A stretch of 64,000 nucleotides of DNA from Billgrantia gudaonensis (GTDB lineage: Bacteria > Pseudomonadota > Gammaproteobacteria > Pseudomonadales > Halomonadaceae), in NCBI RefSeq assembly GCF_900100195.1, contig NZ_FNES01000004.1:161209-225208 (forward strand), read 5' to 3'. Both the position numbers and the translations under genes were made by a program. How positions within the stretch are numbered: the first letter of the stretch is position 1; each line of letters opens with the position of its first letter. Below, piece by piece: positions 63,401-64,000 of the stretch. Below the pieces are notes generated by a model. The model worked only from the letters and a program-made list of their open reading frames with translations. It was not told the origin of the DNA and did no database searches.

Positions 63401-64000
63401 CCGCAGCCAGGTCGGCATCTCCAAGGTCGTCGAGATCCAGCGTGTCCACCGATTCCAGTGCATCGCGAGCCAGCGTCTGGTAGCTCGCATGCCCGGTATA
63501 CAAACGATGTTCCGCACCCTCGTCTCCGCTCGGCGCCAGGTCGGCAGCCCGAACGAGTTCGCCGTCTTCGTCGAGCACGACCAGCACGGCATGCTCGCCA
63601 ACTTCTCGGAACTGGTAGCGCTGACCGTGCTCCAACTCGCCGAGACGGTCATCGGACTGATCGAGGCGAACTCGCCAATACTCTTCATATTCACCGGTAC
63701 GGCGATTCTCCTTGCGCTCGATGGCCTCTTCCTGGCGCGTGCCATCGGTCAGCGACAATGCCGCCCAGACACCATCCTTGAGCTCTTCGTAGGTCCGCTC
63801 GTCGCGCTCGGCGGTGGCATTGACGTCGAGCAGATCCCCGGTGGTCACGTGCACCGTGACATCGCCGGCGGTTTCGATGCTGTCGACGCGCAGATGGCCG
63901 TCGATTTCCTCGATGAAGACATCGCCGCCACCTTGGCCATTGTCGATGACCAGCACGTCGTTGGCGCGCTGCACCTCGGTGGCGCTGGCGTCGCGATGGC
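54459..64000 (-). CDS. Giant repeat-rich exported/surface protein, C-terminal 3,180 residues (N-terminus outside window)
   Basis: A single open frame crosses the window edge; only the C-terminal part is seen. From the N-terminal side: long beta-helix-like repeats (about 63500-61050, such as GGIGTRANPIEL and GGVGSVDRDLV); eight tandem 22-24-residue repeats at about 60455-61006; Calx-beta/Ig-like segments (about 58030-59220, FTEDDWDELRSVLVSAVADG); a hemolysin-type Ca-binding block with GGAGNDTLIGGAGNDQLFGG (about 57010-57110); and about ten tandem modules of 55-62 residues at about 55150-56875. A Thr/Glu-rich acidic linker and a final 60-residue domain containing WLATLSASLGWGLV complete it. Sequence style resembles the very large LEPR-XLL-type surface proteins, but the N-terminus that would prove this is missing. 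It has no neighbouring type I exporter; the four genes downstream are its likely export machinery. Confidence 0.88.
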   Translation of the reverse strand, partial: HRDASATEVQRANDVLVIDNGQGGGDVFIEEIDGHLRVDSIETAGDVTVHVTTGDLLDVNATAERDERTYEELKDGVWAALSLTDGTRQEEAIERKENRRTGEYEEYWRVRLDQSDDRLGELEHGQRYQFREVGEHAVLVVLDEDGELVRAADLAPSGDEGAEHRLYTGHASYQTLARDALESVDTLDLDDLGDADLAAALEVLASNGGHVIKRDELALSDGAEVTYRRWVAYDPDTSFRFSESRRTAYAEQGMGEEEIETLETTRTERYHELHDNYAGETDVYRQDHVVELSDEEREDTIGNIKVWTEKQLLSLVGEGLLKETTDTQVEIEEPNIDAGGAITIVTQSGSVGSVDGYEVISLDGGENAFQGLTDDQRVMLSAAERNDITYIEGGLLDTEVDFRVESLGDDGNRLIATFTGDGDWNDSGFEIGDTLYLNGEETLNYTENGRYLTIESIDGRELAMSTEADVQAETGQSIQLGKVLLDPLGAGDDVDLTHIVIDQREDVNVAQRDASSGISVDAAEALYLGSEDDLVLSHIRAGADLRIKVGGGIVADGAVIEATDAILEAATGGIGTRANPIELRLGSDGDGLITARAQESIHLETVDGRDITVASLYSERGDVVLDSAGDIRDGLAHDLLKVLADTITLTAAGGIGDLAAGDALEVEARERVDATAHGGDISLDSPDNDLRVGHVQTDGDVRLAALSSILGTNGEDDLLASNVTAHDLLLVTTVGGVGSVDRDLVTDTSGRLDIDSNDSLYLTELSDSLGLGTVSAGGGTASGNNLAFITALGAIRNALEADEDFNLLSANVHLIASGNVGERNDVITAKIGQLEGRSTEGSVFFDNSGELRVSASGLNAAGDIELTTNSPVIVEEDMSSETGNIVLTAKENPHGPNDNGDTVTFTNGATVDAAEDLLIHAADGVIVDDADVTILAGRDILAEIELPSSVGDASNLDDVTATSELQGSWTAGDRFRVDMSDEAQKFTVVDGADIEANEIVIDAGDGDNRLTLDGSLESRDRGIEIRTGTGDDTLELDGAGIAQSGDIDVLTGDGSDHLVLGGQLTARTGDINVLSGAGRDDLTLIGSLTAESSNIGIHTGSGDDRLELGGTLAAEAGEIFIRTQGDSDTLTATGSMVATRIAIDGGGGDDDLGLAAESIEGELHLLGGEGDDFLEVVELNDRETRLYMDGEAGSDRYRIVTRDQAGADDNGNYRITVSDSGPLNRGTDDLVIEGRGVDGGEGEGFDDLFLIRRNFIARLDGNVDTGVMGDDVERIDYDDSLNSRIRINGYGGDDAFIVDDTATLMTLDGGDGDDRFQVGQVFAENPSDPDRLEDGVYQNSGVREEDRIETNRVTQGWLSTGNRESMVIYGGDGEDEFVVYSNKGLLRMEGEAGNDNFVVRAFVTESDIEVRGGADDDNIEYNINAPVDIDGGSGYNTLTVLGTEVGDNFVITEDGVFGAGLNIGFANIEKVEVDALEGDDTFFVLSTAFDVTTELIGGLGSDSFIIGGDVTGRVVSQDAEGTSSLITHGLFSDDEAYAALLGGGVPVSVATPDQGAVSIDQGDGTVLLEGSDAGSYWLDLALPESDDIADGTLVSLTVSAALSSTQDRLNAQRRVGNGDPATVLLSADGENFQRALNVDFVYDAEHGWTQKQEIHVQAPEDGVIEGTRQVTISHMARVQAPDGEETPEALAAIESQPIANAMITVFDRDQGDIFLDVPGERLDLIEGDATTGQAQRFEFSLSTPPKPGEEITVTLSYPTDQLEVDQETFTFTEDDWDELRSVLVSAVADGETENRLDTQIDFEIASSLDAGDSVYDDAEPGSARVAVYDGDSAGLVIEQSGQGTTVGADGTTDSYHLRLTKAPDGDVTVHVNSDGYTDVQIGGEVFLDEVLGEDEAFAVAVKSAEHAGSRLVLNDGEWSELGVRVGMLLDIDGQGGLFKVNDLDGDELHLTADHVFDETVGSLTVNRVQAPAVTFTADDWYDKVEVTLAYDPDYVAAEGSEFDKVFAPREHILDRIRGPLILEGGTSDTDRSLSDAIMLPTEDAGELSDEARGIVTGEVEMTDTDEVIFYGDASVADLEGELTATTLTGLGMEEGSLEQDDGYGGTVVTERGVTYHGFEVVDLRLGSGNDELAIDADPVRFQGEVTLESWDEGESVLQRMDAESWYDHGFRRGDSVLIDGERFTIRDLVENGRGLVLTATLDELGFVDPLDVDLIREMPLTVVHGGGNRSEHGERGGDTIAVSGGYAAQMPLVVFGDTSRSGEPYSAEGGYNTALSQRFTEFGNNTLDASEAIGGVTLVGGAGNDTLIGGAGNDQLFGGGGDDTLDASAGGNNHLYGDGGVDIATSVRLDLAEAVLSLHRSTGDVELPTGDRLVVGDDTLIGGDGEDILLGDHGEIALESREGAADLRLLDSRRVVAVRSADVASAGDDTLSGGRGDDILIGGGGSDALYGRAQAQADDAGTDVLVGDMAELHWIDGVLRELTALPHEAGGNDRLNGGDGDGVMLAGEGDDVLSAGPNATRTVAIGDHAELRWSASGVLERLASIATATGGHDSMTVGGGDVVWVGGAGNDELRVRDAADSSRHALFGDNVELGWTDDGVIVEATSIAPDQGGDDRIETNAGEAVVIAGAGDDTVTLGDQDGWVLADHGRFAWRTDGTLREALSTDLGAGGDDRVETGHGSNLVIAGDGRDTIVSGNGRDVIAGDHARVRVDERGQVREFISQGFAIGGSDVILSGAGDDWVIGGTGGDEIALTAGDNVVLGDNGRILAVDGVRSLAESLDTRAATGGSDYIETGLGDDQVIAGVGSDETDNSGGESIAIGDDGRIQSDAQGRYVVVETGNPSLGGADRLLGGHDRDLLFGGAGGDRLEGGDGKDILFGDFGKISRMSGMLTVAATSLFEGGDDAIYTGRGGDIAIGGAGGDGFSANFSEDYVVGDYGRFRFAIEPPAETERFVSLVTLAQGRLDLLRSSQESLYSRDAEDSANNEEGDDVQAPLWLLGAAGGGNAERYGGLGGAPGLADSGIQRMQTLIAEWQQREGRSLRGTIASQVAADVSGLDRLLQDNPPAGGTAATTGGEPTNEATETSETPAVDGESSAGEEAPAAEDEVPSADVSDAHELIEQSGLEMPEEWLATLSASLGWGLVKTRAGGSASADGRLEALRRECAARDWQRLSDDEESP
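55150..56875 (-). repeat. About ten tandem RTX-like modules in the giant protein
   Basis: Each module of roughly 55-62 residues begins GG-x-D-x-I/L, contains an RTX-like x-G-x-G-D-D-x-V-I-A-G-x-G-x-D segment, then G-D-x-G-R/E and a short divergent strand ending in a variable helix-like stretch. Modules have diverged strongly, so the tandem array is old and maintained by selection. Confidence 0.8.
57010..57110 (-). repeat. Hemolysin-type calcium-binding nonapeptides
   Basis: Four consecutive GGxGxDxLx-type nonapeptides (GGAGNDTLI, GGAGNDQLF, GGGGDDTLD and neighbours). In known proteins such repeats form a Ca-binding parallel beta-roll that folds only outside the cell. Confidence 0.88.
60455..61006 (-). 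repeat. Eight tandem 22-24-residue repeats in the giant protein
   Basis: The consensus is I-x-I-x-T-G-x-G-D-D-x-L-x-L-x-G, then about eight residues. The first five units are exactly 24 residues and the last three are slightly shorter. The 72-base period is a coding repeat and not a CRISPR. One turn of a right-handed beta-helix per unit would fit this length. Confidence 0.82.

Noticed and set aside
1..64000. Insertion sequences, prophage, tRNA or rRNA genes
   Set aside because: None recognised. No transposase-like frame, inverted terminal repeat or tRNA-like cloverleaf was found by eye; short RNA genes could be missed without a covariance search.

Overview
The window reads as one long stretch of a chromosome from a high-GC, flagellated gammaproteobacterium. 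Acidic insertions in FliF and FliN, and the overall gene order, suggest a halophile such as Halomonas or a relative. This is inferred from gene content only; no rRNA or tRNA gene is present to test it.

Layout. (1) 1-3677, minus strand: flagellin fliC (cut by the window edge) and two tandem fliD cap genes, each with its own sigma-28 promoter. (2) 4062-8915, plus strand: a four-gene envelope cluster (COG3014-like lipoprotein, LpoB-like lipoprotein, an exported protein of unknown function, and a CsgG/FlgT-like protein). It sits behind a sigma-28-like promoter. (3) 9004-18188, minus strand: a signalling block with a Cache chemoreceptor, an orphan MotB-like protein, two GGDEF-EAL proteins and an Aer-like PAS chemoreceptor. 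(4) 18448-30889: flaG, then fliE (minus), then the plus-strand operon fliFGHIJK and fliLMNOPQR, which encodes the basal-body MS ring, C ring and export gate. (5) 30981-41781, minus strand: flgBCDEFGHIJ and flgKL (rod, hook, L and P rings, hook-filament junction), followed by plus-strand flgA and flgMN. (6) 43650-47637: two divergent GGDEF genes whose shared intergenic region carries back-to-back sigma-28-like promoters, so c-di-GMP enzymes appear wired into the late flagellar regulon.

(7) 47653-64000, minus strand: an operon with no obvious link to flagella. It starts with a giant repeat-rich protein (at least 3,180 residues, N-terminus outside the window). A GAF-TM-HlyD protein, a PqqD-like/M50 metalloprotease/HlyD protein, a shortened SecA-like ATPase and a small soluble periplasmic adaptor follow. 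The genes overlap or lie within 48 bases of each other. No type I ABC exporter or TolC is visible. The simplest hypothesis is a dedicated export and surface-display pathway for the giant protein, in which a SecA-like motor and HlyD-type adaptors replace the usual ABC transporter. This is the most unusual content of the window.

Ten sequences matching the sigma-28 pattern (about TAAAGTTN or TCAAGTNN, exactly 11 bases, then about GCCGATAN) were found by eye. They tie fliC, both fliD genes, flaG, flgKL, flgMN, a chemoreceptor, two diguanylate-cyclase-type genes and the lipoprotein cluster into one predicted regulon. FlgM, also encoded here, would be its anti-sigma factor.
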